29,553 nucleotides of DNA from a virus. A program made the position numbers and the translations under genes. The notes beneath the pieces were generated by a model. That model was not told where the DNA came from. It worked only from the letters and a program-made list of their open reading frames with translations, and made no database searches. Shown here one piece after another: positions 13,392 through 20,495 of this stretch; the first letter of the stretch is position 1; the number at the start of each line of letters is the position of its first letter. Location: positions 1 through 29,553 of IMG/VR virus record IMGVR_UViG_3300008262_002649. One strand, written 5' to 3'.

Positions 13392-13808
13392 TTATATAAT
13401 ACTTTCTATACCAAATTTTTCTTTTGCCACTTTATTAGTTTCTGGATGACCAGCACTTCGGCAATCAAATTGTCTACACGATCTTGGTCGATGGTCATAG
13501 ATTGAACACTGGCCATCAATAAACATTGAACATCCTCCAGTAGGAGATTTTTTAAACATTGCCGCAAGTGGTCCAACATTAGGATTTTCCAAAATCATGT
13601 TTTTATCTGGTTGTATAAGACTTAGAGGATAACGGCCTGACGATACTTCTTCAGGAGTTAAAAATGGTGTTAATATTTCACAACATCTTGTACAGCTTCC
13701 ACAAGGAACATCAGATATGGGAGCGCCGCTATCAATTGATGTTAAATTAATATTAATAATTTTATACTTATTTTCTTTCAATATCTTCTTCCTCACATTT
13801 TTCACCAT
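13392..13808 (-). CDS. YkgJ-family cysteine-cluster protein
   Basis: Up to 138 aa. Cysteines are arranged as C-G-S-C-T-R-C-C near residue 36, then G-C-S-M-F and Q-C-S-I-Y-D-H-R-P-R-S-C-R-Q-F-D-C, the pattern of YkgJ/UPF0153 proteins thought to bind zinc or an Fe-S cluster. Function is unknown. The ATG at 13808 overlaps the upstream cupin gene by 41 nt and has no clear ribosome site; a TTG at 13779-13781, preceded by GAGGAAG, is an alternative start that would remove nine residues. The cysteine region is unaffected by this choice. Confidence 0.78.
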   Translation of the reverse strand: MVKNVRKKILKENKYKIININLTSIDSGAPISDVPCGSCTRCCEILTPFLTPEEVSSGRYPLSLIQPDKNMILENPNVGPLAAMFKKSPTGGCSMFIDGQCSIYDHRPRSCRQFDCRSAGHPETNKVAKEKFGIESII

Positions 13809-14556
13809 ACTGAATCTCTACAATTTTTAAAGGTTCATTTGAATTGTTTTGTAATTGGTGCCACACACCAATTGGTACATGTACAGTATTATGTTTATAG
13901 TATGTATTTTTTGATTTTGAACTAGGTCTTTGTTCGATGACGGTTGCTTCACCTTCAACAATATGCCAATGTTCATTTCTATATTGATGCTTTTGCATTG
14001 TTAAAGATTGACCAGGATCCACAATTAATTCCTTAACTTTTGTATTTGGTGTTTCATATAATACACGATAGAATCCCCAAGGTCTTTTTGTTTTAGGAGA
14101 TTTCCATTCGTTCAATAAATTTGAAGAAGAATTTAGCTTGATTTGACCACCAACACCAAAAACAAATTCAACACCATCAACAGACATTTCTGGTATGTTG
14201 TCTTTAGTTCTATCACCGCCATTTGCGAATATGAATATAGTATTGTTATCACGCCATGTTTTCTTTACTGTATTCAATAGTTTAATTGCACTATCATCTG
14301 TGTCGTCAAAATTAACAACATAGTCAACAGATTTAAGTGCTTTTATTATTTTAGACCGGTCGTGCCAATTCATAAAGGCTTTGCCTTTTTTACGAATCAA
14401 CCACTCATCACTATTAATACCAACAACAAGAATGTCGCCAAGGCTTTTGGCTTCATTCAAATAAGCAATATGGCCAGAATGTAGTGGATCAAATCCACCA
14501 GATACAACAATAATCTTTTTAGTTTCGGTTTGGTTTTCTGTGGTCAATGTTGTCAT
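13768..14556 (-). CDS. Nucleotidyltransferase-cupin fusion protein
   Basis: 262 aa in two parts. Residues about 14-150 are a cytidylyltransferase-like fold: V-S-G-G-F-D-P-L-H-S-G-H with the H-x-G-H motif (H26, H29), and an S-S-S-N motif near 143-146. Residues about 158-252 are a cupin like the C-terminal phosphomannose isomerase part of ManC: R-P-W-G-F-Y, Q-K-H-Q-Y-R-N-E-H-W-H-I-V-E-G (H190, H196, H198) and H233. It probably makes or modifies an activated sugar or polyol phosphate, matching the two glycosyltransferases elsewhere. The substrate cannot be read. It starts inside the end of the 52-aa gene. Confidence 0.82.
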   Translation of the reverse strand: MTTLTTENQTETKKIIVVSGGFDPLHSGHIAYLNEAKSLGDILVVGINSDEWLIRKKGKAFMNWHDRSKIIKALKSVDYVVNFDDTDDSAIKLLNTVKKTWRDNNTIFIFANGGDRTKDNIPEMSVDGVEFVFGVGGQIKLNSSSNLLNEWKSPKTKRPWGFYRVLYETPNTKVKELIVDPGQSLTMQKHQYRNEHWHIVEGEATVIEQRPSSKSKNTYYKHNTVHVPIGVWHQLQNNSNEPLKIVEIQYGEKCEEEDIERK

Positions 14557-14677
14557 AATATTTAATTTCCAATATAGAATCTATGGGTTGTTTAATACCA
14601 AATACAGCCACTTCTTCAAATTTATCAAATTCTTTTGTCATAATATAATCTTCTAATAAGTAGGTTACCTTATACAT
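14519..14677 (-). CDS. Small protein, MYKVTY paralog B (52 aa)
   Basis: A 52-codon ORF with AGGAGA at good spacing before the ATG. It begins MYKVTYLLEDY and contains S-I-L-E-I-K-Y-Y-D-N. Its start (MYKVTY) and its E-I-K-[YF]-Y-D segment match the gene immediately upstream (14693-14866), so the two are tandem paralogs. Its last 38 nt overlap the nucleotidyltransferase-cupin gene in another frame. Function unknown. Confidence 0.65.
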   Translation of the reverse strand: MYKVTYLLEDYIMTKEFDKFEEVAVFGIKQPIDSILEIKYYDNIDHRKPNRN

Positions 14678-14692
14678 TATATTCTCCTAAAA

Positions 14693-14866
14693 TTATATGT
14701 TTACCGTTGGTGTATTAGGATCATTCTCATCGTAGAATTTAATTTCAAATAAACAATCTTTGTTTATTTTTTTGGCAAAGTCCAGTGACTCTCTATGAGT
14801 TTTAAACCATTTAAACAGTAAAACATCTTTTTTATCCAAAGCTGGATAATATGTAACTTTGTACAT
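14693..14866 (-). CDS. Small protein, MYKVTY paralog A (57 aa)
   Basis: A 57-codon ORF beginning MYKVTYYPAL and containing L-F-E-I-K-F-Y-D-E-N-D. AGGAGAG, which forms the last codons of gp55, is its ribosome site, so its translation is probably coupled to the late sigma factor. Tandem paralog of the downstream 52-aa gene. Predicted alpha/beta, soluble. Function unknown. Confidence 0.75.
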   Translation of the reverse strand: MYKVTYYPALDKKDVLLFKWFKTHRESLDFAKKINKDCLFEIKFYDENDPNTPTVNI

Positions 14867-14870
14867 TATA

Positions 14871-15410
14871 CTACTCTCCTAAAAATTTTTCAATACCTTT
14901 TGATTTCTTTACCACTTGTTTTTTGGCTTTCTTTGTTTTTTCATAAGTTTCTATAAATTCGGCTATGTTATCATATAGTTCGAACTGTTTGGTTGTACCA
15001 TCTTCAAACTCCATCATTTCCATTTCATCTAAAATACCCATTTGTTCTGTAGCTTTATACTTTACATACGTTTGTTTCTTTTCTTTACCTATTCTTCGTA
15101 AAAAGGCAAAATAGATAATTTGTGTAAAGTAGGCAAAGGGGTTCTTTGATTTAGCTGGATCAAAGTTGTCAAAATACTGTAAACAATTTTCTATACCATC
15201 TGACATCATTTCATCACGGTAAGTATAGTTAATAAAATTAGGTTTATGGGATAGTCCTTCTGCTATTTTCATAAAGCACTCACCAATATAGTTTGGTATG
15301 GCAGGTTTAGGTTTCTTTTCCTTCTTGGCCTGTTTACAGGCCTCTTTGTAATCTACTAGTGCTTTTAAAAAATCTGCATTGTTTATATAATGTTTTTGTT
15401 TAGTTGTCAT
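14871..15410 (-). CDS. 55: Late-transcription sigma factor gp55
   Basis: 179 aa from the ATG at 15410 (a GTG three codons earlier is also possible; neither has a good ribosome site). Y-R-D-E-M-M-S-D-G-I-E-N-C-L-Q-Y-F-D-N-F-D followed by F-A-Y-F-T-Q-I-I-Y-F-A-F-L-R-R-I corresponds to sigma region 2, which recognises the TATAAATA element. Unlike host sigma factors it lacks region 4; -35 contact is replaced by gp33 and gp45. This predicts, and agrees with, the late octamers found in this window. Confidence 0.93.
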   Translation of the reverse strand: MTTKQKHYINNADFLKALVDYKEACKQAKKEKKPKPAIPNYIGECFMKIAEGLSHKPNFINYTYRDEMMSDGIENCLQYFDNFDPAKSKNPFAYFTQIIYFAFLRRIGKEKKQTYVKYKATEQMGILDEMEMMEFEDGTTKQFELYDNIAEFIETYEKTKKAKKQVVKKSKGIEKFLGE

Positions 15411-15428
15411 ATTTGCCACATAATGTTA

Positions 15429-15457
15429 TTGACATCCGCTTGACAGATGTGTATAGT
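15429..15457 (+). promoter_or_regulatory. Plus-strand consensus promoter facing the operon
   Basis: TTGACA (15429-15434), 17-nt spacer, TATAGT (15452-15457) on the plus strand, in the gap between gp55 and the 126-aa gene. A second TTGACA lies at 15440-15445. Transcription from about 15464 would run antisense to the 126-aa gene and uvsW; no plus-strand gene follows. It lacks the extended TGT seen at the five minus-strand promoters. Confidence 0.5.
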
Positions 15458-15489
15458 CGAGTATGTCCTTGGTTAAAAGTATTAAAGGT

Positions 15490-15870
15490 CTAATGTAATA
15501 GATTACCGTCATGGTTTAAATCTTGAAAATGTTCTAAAGCTTCATCTATTTCTTCATCACTCATCTCTTGAACCATTTTTTTAGCTTTTAGTAAATCTTG
15601 TATTTTCTTTATTGTGTTCACATAATACTCACAAAAATCATCAGCAGGATCAATTACACAAAGTATATCTTGTTTTTCCAACACAGTTTCGTTTTTTTTA
15701 ATTAATTGAATAGGCAACCAATGTTTCATCACAAGGCCAAGTTCTCGACCTTGAAATTCTAAATCAACACACATTGGTTCACTAATGTCATATGCATTCA
15801 TGCCGTTGGCAGTTAATTGCCCAACAATATCTTCACCATTCTTTAACCTGACTATTTTTATATTGTTCAT
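15490..15870 (-). CDS. Conserved-type phage protein, possibly LSm-like N-terminus (126 aa)
   Basis: 126 aa. Opens I-K-I-V-R-L-K-N-G-E-D-I-V-G-Q-L, a strand-turn-strand typical of small beta-barrel (LSm/Hfq-like) folds and of several T4-like conserved hypotheticals; the C-terminal third is acidic and helical (M-S-D-E-E-I-D-E-A-L-E-H-F). RNA binding would be a guess. It overlaps uvsW by 4 nt and is coupled to it. A plus-strand promoter begins just downstream and reads across it. Confidence 0.7.
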   Translation of the reverse strand: MNNIKIVRLKNGEDIVGQLTANGMNAYDISEPMCVDLEFQGRELGLVMKHWLPIQLIKKNETVLEKQDILCVIDPADDFCEYYVNTIKKIQDLLKAKKMVQEMSDEEIDEALEHFQDLNHDGNLLH

Positions 15871-17354
15871 TTTTTTAGTCCTATTTTGTATATTTTGAAT
15901 GGGAACCTCTCCTCATTATATATCTTAGTTCTTTCCAAAAAATGTTTCAATGTATAATTCATATGTTTTTTATATCTAAGGTCATCTGCTATGTCGTATA
16001 ATGTGGCTATTTCTTTGCCATCACTCTGTCGTAAGCCTCGTCCAATGCTTTGCAAAGTGCGTATACTCGATTTTGTTGGCATCGCAAATATAATGTTATG
16101 CAAATTCCTAATATTAATACCAGTGCTAAAAGTCCCAAAAGAAGCCACAATAATAGCATCGTTTTCTATCTCCATAATTTTTCGTATTTCCTCACGGTCA
16201 GTAGTTTCAGTACCACCATAAATGAAGAACACTTTTCTATTACTAATGTTTTTGGTGTTCTTTATCATATCATACAGGATACGACCATGTTTGTCAACCA
16301 TTTGAAAAAGTATAAGAGTATTTTTGCCTAAGCTAACTGCAAGATTCTTAATAAATTTATTTCTTGATTCATGTGAAATGAGATATTCAATTTCTTCTTG
16401 GTATGTTTTATCTTTTGCCTTTAAGCATTCATCATCGGTATGTTTTAAAACTAAACATTTAATTTCAAAATTTGAGAGTTGTTGTTTATCAATTAATTCT
16501 TTTGTACTAATAACTTTTTTGACCGTACCAAATAAACCCTCTAATACCAGTTTGTGTGTTTTGGTACCATCTAAAGTTCCTGTAAGTCCAATACGATATT
16601 TGGCATTAACACAAGATGTCAATATAGTTGTTAATGATTGTGCTTTAAACAGATGTGCCTCATCACCAATGATATAATCAAACTGATGAAAGTATTCTTT
16701 TGGAAGTTTATACAAAGATTGCCATGTAGAAATGGTAAGTGGTTTGTCGGTGTCTTTTTCTTTACCTTGGTAAATACGATGCACCTCGGTCATTTCACCA
16801 TTGTTATAATCACCAAAGTCGGAGTATAATTGTTCAACCAAAGATGTGGTAGGAACAATAATAAGACCTTTGAGATTTTGATATTGGTGTAATTGACGGA
16901 AGATTAGATAGATGATAAGAGATTTGCCAGATGCCGTTGGAGAAACCAACAACGCTCGGCGTTTTTGCATGGCATGAATATAAGCATCTAATTGGTGTTC
17001 TCGTATTTCAATTGGTTCACCCCGAGCGTGGATATTCAAATCTCCTATGAATTTCTTCGCATGATATACCGAGTATTCATCTTCGATATCAGGCCTTGGA
17101 TCACCATAATCAAATGTGTAACTTCTTTCATTACAAAATGATTCAATATATGGCAATAAACCAAGATAGATTTGATTCGTTTGTAAATTAAACATACGAA
17201 TTTTTCCATCCCAAATTCTATTACGATAAGCTGGAACAAATTGATAACCTGGAACAAAAAAAGTAAAGTATTCAGATAACTCTTTTGTAATGTGTTTCTC
17301 ACAAGTTACCTTGGCATATACCTCATCTTTTTTTATTATGGTTATATCACTCAT
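15867..17354 (-). CDS. uvsW: UvsW recombination helicase
   Basis: 495 aa (T4 UvsW about 500). Superfamily 2 motifs are in order: Q-like R-E-H-Q-L-D-A near 118, Walker A SPTASGKS (138-145), G-D-E-A-H (230-234), T-G-T-L-D-G, F-S-T-G-I-N-I-R and Q-S-I-G-R-G-L-R-Q. It unwinds D-loops, R-loops and branched DNA and helps shift T4 from origin- to recombination-dependent replication. The N-terminal substrate-recognition domain is present. 4-nt overlaps on both sides. Confidence 0.94.
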   Translation of the reverse strand: MSDITIIKKDEVYAKVTCEKHITKELSEYFTFFVPGYQFVPAYRNRIWDGKIRMFNLQTNQIYLGLLPYIESFCNERSYTFDYGDPRPDIEDEYSVYHAKKFIGDLNIHARGEPIEIREHQLDAYIHAMQKRRALLVSPTASGKSLIIYLIFRQLHQYQNLKGLIIVPTTSLVEQLYSDFGDYNNGEMTEVHRIYQGKEKDTDKPLTISTWQSLYKLPKEYFHQFDYIIGDEAHLFKAQSLTTILTSCVNAKYRIGLTGTLDGTKTHKLVLEGLFGTVKKVISTKELIDKQQLSNFEIKCLVLKHTDDECLKAKDKTYQEEIEYLISHESRNKFIKNLAVSLGKNTLILFQMVDKHGRILYDMIKNTKNISNRKVFFIYGGTETTDREEIRKIMEIENDAIIVASFGTFSTGINIRNLHNIIFAMPTKSSIRTLQSIGRGLRQSDGKEIATLYDIADDLRYKKHMNYTLKHFLERTKIYNEERFPFKIYKIGLKK

Positions 17355-17989
17355 TCTTTTTCATCAAACTTATAGAACCATGAATCAGGTGTACCAACAC
17401 TCCACTTGGATATATTTTCTACTGAATACACTTCTGTTGGTATTTTAAAATCAGGTGTTTTAACTACAGGTGGTACCATTGACACATCATACCACAGGCA
17501 ACGATTGTTTGGTTGACAGGCGAACTGGCCATTGTCTAGTTGAATAAAGTTATATGACTTATGTTCTTGCACACCTTCTGAAAAACTGGTGTCAATACGA
17601 TTAAAATCTGGTGCCGCAAAATCAATTGTAAAAAGGTATTTACCAAAATAAAATGCTCGGTCTTTACCAAAGTATTTTACTTTGAGGCCTCGTAGATTTG
17701 ATTTTTCAATTACTGCCATATCATATGATAGACAATCCCATATTTGTAGATTGTCTAACGGCAGATATTCCTCTACAGGTTTCCAAACATATGCAGAGAT
17801 TGGTAGTTTATCAAACAATGCACCATAATCGGTTAACATACATTCAATACGAAATGCCTGACCTTTGATGGCCTTGGCAGTAATCCATACACAAGGTTCT
17901 AATTCACCATGACCTTTTTCATGGTTATAAAGAAACTCTTTACGGACAAAACATTTAATGGGAGGTATGTTTGCAACTAAAAAGGACAT
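17351..17989 (-). CDS. Conserved hypothetical protein of T4-like phages (212 aa)
   Basis: 212 aa beginning M-S-F-L-V-A-N-I-P-P-I-K-C-F-V-R-K-E, an N-terminus I associate with a conserved protein next to uvsW/uvsY in aquatic T4-like phages. The start at 17989 forms a TAATG overlap with uvsY; an upstream in-frame Met at 18040 would lie inside uvsY. Rich in aromatic residues and beta-strand pattern, with L-R-G-L-K-V-K-Y-F-G-K in the middle. No catalytic motif recognised. Placement between two recombination genes suggests a linked role, but that is inference. Confidence 0.75.
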   Translation of the reverse strand: MSFLVANIPPIKCFVRKEFLYNHEKGHGELEPCVWITAKAIKGQAFRIECMLTDYGALFDKLPISAYVWKPVEEYLPLDNLQIWDCLSYDMAVIEKSNLRGLKVKYFGKDRAFYFGKYLFTIDFAAPDFNRIDTSFSEGVQEHKSYNFIQLDNGQFACQPNNRCLWYDVSMVPPVVKTPDFKIPTEVYSVENISKWSVGTPDSWFYKFDEKE

Positions 17990-18423
17990 TATTGACCACC
18001 TATGAATTTTTCCCAAGAGATGAAATCTCTTAGTTGCCAAGTTCTTTGTTTCAATTCATTCATAATAGATTCGATGACCGATACACATTCTTCGTGGTAT
18101 ACTTTCTTCTCTAACATTTTAATTAAATCCATGTCACCCTCTAAGTAAGCATTGATATCAGATTTTAAAACAAACGCAAAGGGTGACCATCCATGCGCAT
18201 CCAATTCTTCTTGGTCCATACGACCAGAGTAGTAATCAATCTTTATTTTACGCATACGGAGATAGTCAAAATGTGCCTTCTTAGAGGCAATCTTGTGTTT
18301 GGTAAGTATGGAGAGATATTGATTGTGTAGTTTTGGAATCTTTAACAGTTCTTTACCAGGTTCCGTTTGGTCAATTTCTGTATCTTTTTCCCACAACTTT
18401 AATATTTGTTCTAGATTTTCCAT
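17989..18423 (-). CDS. uvsY: UvsY recombination mediator
   Basis: 144 aa (T4 UvsY 137). K-I-K-I-D-Y-Y-S-G-R-M-D matches the K-A-R-L-D-Y-Y-S-G-R-G-D region of T4 UvsY; the protein is helical and acidic/basic mixed like the oligomeric mediator. UvsY helps the UvsX recombinase displace the single-strand binding protein. UvsX itself is outside this window. It has its own sigma70-type promoter upstream. Confidence 0.88.
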   Translation of the reverse strand: MENLEQILKLWEKDTEIDQTEPGKELLKIPKLHNQYLSILTKHKIASKKAHFDYLRMRKIKIDYYSGRMDQEELDAHGWSPFAFVLKSDINAYLEGDMDLIKMLEKKVYHEECVSVIESIMNELKQRTWQLRDFISWEKFIGGQ

Positions 18424-18454
18424 AATATATTCAATGATATAACAACAATTCTAC

Positions 18455-18484
18455 ATCATAACACAAACTATGTTATCGTGTCAA
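18455..18484 (-). promoter_or_regulatory. Sigma70-type promoter for the uvsY operon
   Basis: Minus strand: TTGACA (18479-18484), 18-nt spacer, extended -10 TGTTATGAT with TATGAT at 18455-18460. Expected start about 18448, 25 nt before the uvsY ATG. The -35 overlaps the stop codon of the tube-like gene, so uvsY-uvsW can be expressed separately from late genes. Confidence 0.72.
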
Positions 18485-19017
18485 GCCGTAATTGGTACAA
18501 ATTTAAAACTTTCATACACAAAAGTAACATCAGCGGTTACTATATCATCCGCAGATAATTTTGTATCAAATATAACGTCTGATAGAGAAACAGGAAACAT
18601 ATTGATAAACTCTACACGTAAAATAGGGTTGTTTAAAGAGGAGAGTATGGTTAATGTAGCATCAGAATATTCTTTCTTCTGTTGCCTTTTATAATTGTTT
18701 TGTATCTCAGTTTTTAAATTTCTATCATCTGTACCTTCAGGAGAAGCAAAAGAAAGAAACCAATTATACATTTGTTGCCATGTTTTTAATTCTTCATCAA
18801 CAATAAATTCAATATTAAAATTGTTGTAGGCAATCTTATTACCAGGTGCATATACATCTAACGATGGAAAATTGATTGGGGCCTGTCCTACACTCACCCC
18901 TGGTAAATTTACTGACTGGCAGAAGTATTGTGTCGAACCTATCCGATCAAAAGTTATGAGATACTTTGATGGTTGTAATAGATTGGTGTTTTGGGGGGTT
19001 CTAGTTAGTACGTTCAT
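18481..19017 (-). CDS. Tail tube-like virion protein, paralog of gp19
   Basis: 178 aa, nearly the length of the gp19 homolog here (180). Shared pattern: K-Y-L-I-T-F, then V-N-L-P-G-V-S-V (gp19 has A-Q-L-P-G-S-T-V), a glycine-containing strand pair, F-I-V-D-E-E-L and a W-x-x-M-Y-N-W-F-L-S-F helix matching gp19 W-M-N-S-I. T4 gp54 and gp48 also carry tube-like domains, so it may be a baseplate-tube initiator or a terminator-like piece. It follows the capsid-gene terminator and has no clear ribosome site. Confidence 0.65.
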   Translation of the reverse strand: MNVLTRTPQNTNLLQPSKYLITFDRIGSTQYFCQSVNLPGVSVGQAPINFPSLDVYAPGNKIAYNNFNIEFIVDEELKTWQQMYNWFLSFASPEGTDDRNLKTEIQNNYKRQQKKEYSDATLTILSSLNNPILRVEFINMFPVSLSDVIFDTKLSADDIVTADVTFVYESFKFVPITA

Positions 19018-19034
19018 ACGTTTATTTAGGTCAT

Positions 19035-19065
19035 AAAAAAAGAGACCTCCGTGTAGGAGGTCTCT
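19035..19065 (-). terminator. Rho-independent terminator downstream of the capsid gene
   Basis: Minus strand: AGAGACCTCC pairs perfectly with GGAGGTCTCT around a 5-nt loop, followed by a run of at least six T. Lies 50-80 nt after the major capsid stop codon. Confidence 0.92.
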
Positions 19066-19067
19066 CT

Positions 19068-19113
19068 AAAGGTCACTCTTATTGGTGACTTTTTAAAGTG
19101 CCTTGCGGCGACT
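19068..19113. other. Two further hairpins between capsid stop and terminator
   Basis: 19097-19113: AGT-GCC / GGC-(g)-ACT, whose minus-strand loop is GCAA, a GNRA tetraloop. 19068-19093: about 9 bp around GTCAC/GTGAC with an 8-nt loop. Together with the terminator they make three consecutive structures at the 3' end of the capsid mRNA, perhaps protecting it from exonucleases. Confidence 0.7.
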
Positions 19114-19114
19114 A

Positions 19115-20464
19115 TTACATCAAATTAGCTACCTTGAATATACGATAGTATACGTTTGTTCTTGGTGTAATCTGGTTTGTGCCAGCACCATTTGCCAAAG
19201 CGCCTTTAGCAAATGGGTTAGCTACCATGCCGTAACGAGTTTTGAAACCAATCTTAGGTTGGAATGTAAACTGGTCAACTGCACGAACCATTTGGAGAGG
19301 AACGTATGGGCAATAGAACAAACCTGCGTCATAAGGTGATGTACCTTTGTAACCAATTGTAACCAATTCTTGGTTGCTTGTGTAACCGCCAAAATATGGG
19401 TCAATGTATACTTTGATACGACCATGAAGCAGACCAGCAAATGTATTGCCTGTGTCATCTACTTGCAAATCAGCAGACAAAGCAGGAGTATATTGCAATA
19501 CACCAGCCATTGCCATAGCGGAAGCAACGTCAGAAGAAACGATCAACACATTACCTTTGCCTCTACGAGTCTGCTTAGCAATAACGTTTGCATCACGCTC
19601 GATTTGGAAAATCAAGCCTTTGAAACGCTCAACAGACCAACGACCGTTGGAGTCTGTATCTAAGTCAAATGTACCAGCAGTTGTTGTACCGTATTGTGCA
19701 CCTGTTACAGCGGACAAATAAATGGTACGAATAACTTCACGGTTGATCTCAGCAAGAATTTCTGTGGACAGAATGTTTGACAATTCTGTTTCAGCATCAA
19801 GACCATGGATTGCTTTCAAGTCTTGTGCGAGTTCTAAAGAGTACTCGGCTTTCAAAGCACGGCTTTGAGCAGTTACAGTAACTTTCTCAATGCTAAATGC
19901 CATTTGGCCAAATACGCTGTCAGAGTCAGCGCCAAGATTTTCAGCTGTCGATGTAGACATGCCAATACCAGTTGTGAAGGCATTAGCTGTAAAGCTTGCT
20001 ACAGGGTTTGTTGCGATATCATTATCAGGTGTTGTTGTGCCACGGAAACCGTAGGGATTAGCACCAGATGAAGCACCAGTGAATACTGTGTTGGCTTCGT
20101 TGAAGAATGCCTCAGTACCAGTTTGGTTTGTATAACGAGCACGCATTGCAAAAATCAAACCTGTAGGACCTGTCATTGGTTGAACACCAGCAACGTCATA
20201 AGCGATAAGATTTGGCAAAGAACGGCGAACCAAGCTAATCAAAATAGGATCAAAATTGCTGATACCAGAACCGGTAACGTTGGTAGGACCACCTGTACCG
20301 TATGCTGTTTCATTCAATACTTGAGCATCTTGTGACATAGCTTGTTGTTGGTTTTCCAAAACAAGAGCTGTAACAGCACGCTTGTATGGGTCTTTAATGG
20401 CTTCAAGTTCTGGATGTTCCAAAACAGGATTCCATTTCTTTTGTAGTTCTTCAGTCATATACAT
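19115..20464 (-). CDS. 23: Major capsid protein gp23
   Basis: 449 aa with the T4 gp23 HK97-like sequence: F-D-P-I-L-I-S-L-V-R-R-S-L-P-N-L-I-A-Y-D-V-A-G-V-Q-P-M-T-G-P-T-G-L-I-F in short, and the A-E-Y-S-L-E-L-A-Q-D-L-K-A-I-H-G-L-D-A-E region. Forms the hexamers of the head after removal of an N-terminal peptide by gp21; V-L-N-E (E52) before T-A-Y-G fits the protease rule [LI]-x-E and is the likely site. No gene 24-like vertex protein is seen here. AAGGAAAA precedes the ATG. Three hairpins follow the stop. Confidence 0.97.
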   Translation of the reverse strand: MYMTEELQKKWNPVLEHPELEAIKDPYKRAVTALVLENQQQAMSQDAQVLNETAYGTGGPTNVTGSGISNFDPILISLVRRSLPNLIAYDVAGVQPMTGPTGLIFAMRARYTNQTGTEAFFNEANTVFTGASSGANPYGFRGTTTPDNDIATNPVASFTANAFTTGIGMSTSTAENLGADSDSVFGQMAFSIEKVTVTAQSRALKAEYSLELAQDLKAIHGLDAETELSNILSTEILAEINREVIRTIYLSAVTGAQYGTTTAGTFDLDTDSNGRWSVERFKGLIFQIERDANVIAKQTRRGKGNVLIVSSDVASAMAMAGVLQYTPALSADLQVDDTGNTFAGLLHGRIKVYIDPYFGGYTSNQELVTIGYKGTSPYDAGLFYCPYVPLQMVRAVDQFTFQPKIGFKTRYGMVANPFAKGALANGAGTNQITPRTNVYYRIFKVANLM

Positions 20465-20495
20465 TTTTTGTTTTCCTTTTTTTGTATATTAGTTG

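Noticed and set aside
16324-16677. 117-codon plus-strand frame opposite uvsW
   Set aside because: Antisense shadow of a conserved helicase gene. The plus-strand promoter at 15429 could transcribe it, but there is no ribosome site or coding signature.
19023-19030. CCTAAATA upstream of the tube-like gene as a late promoter
   Set aside because: Two mismatches at the first positions of the octamer and a predicted start on the ATG itself; too weak to list, though an alternative promoter is not visible.
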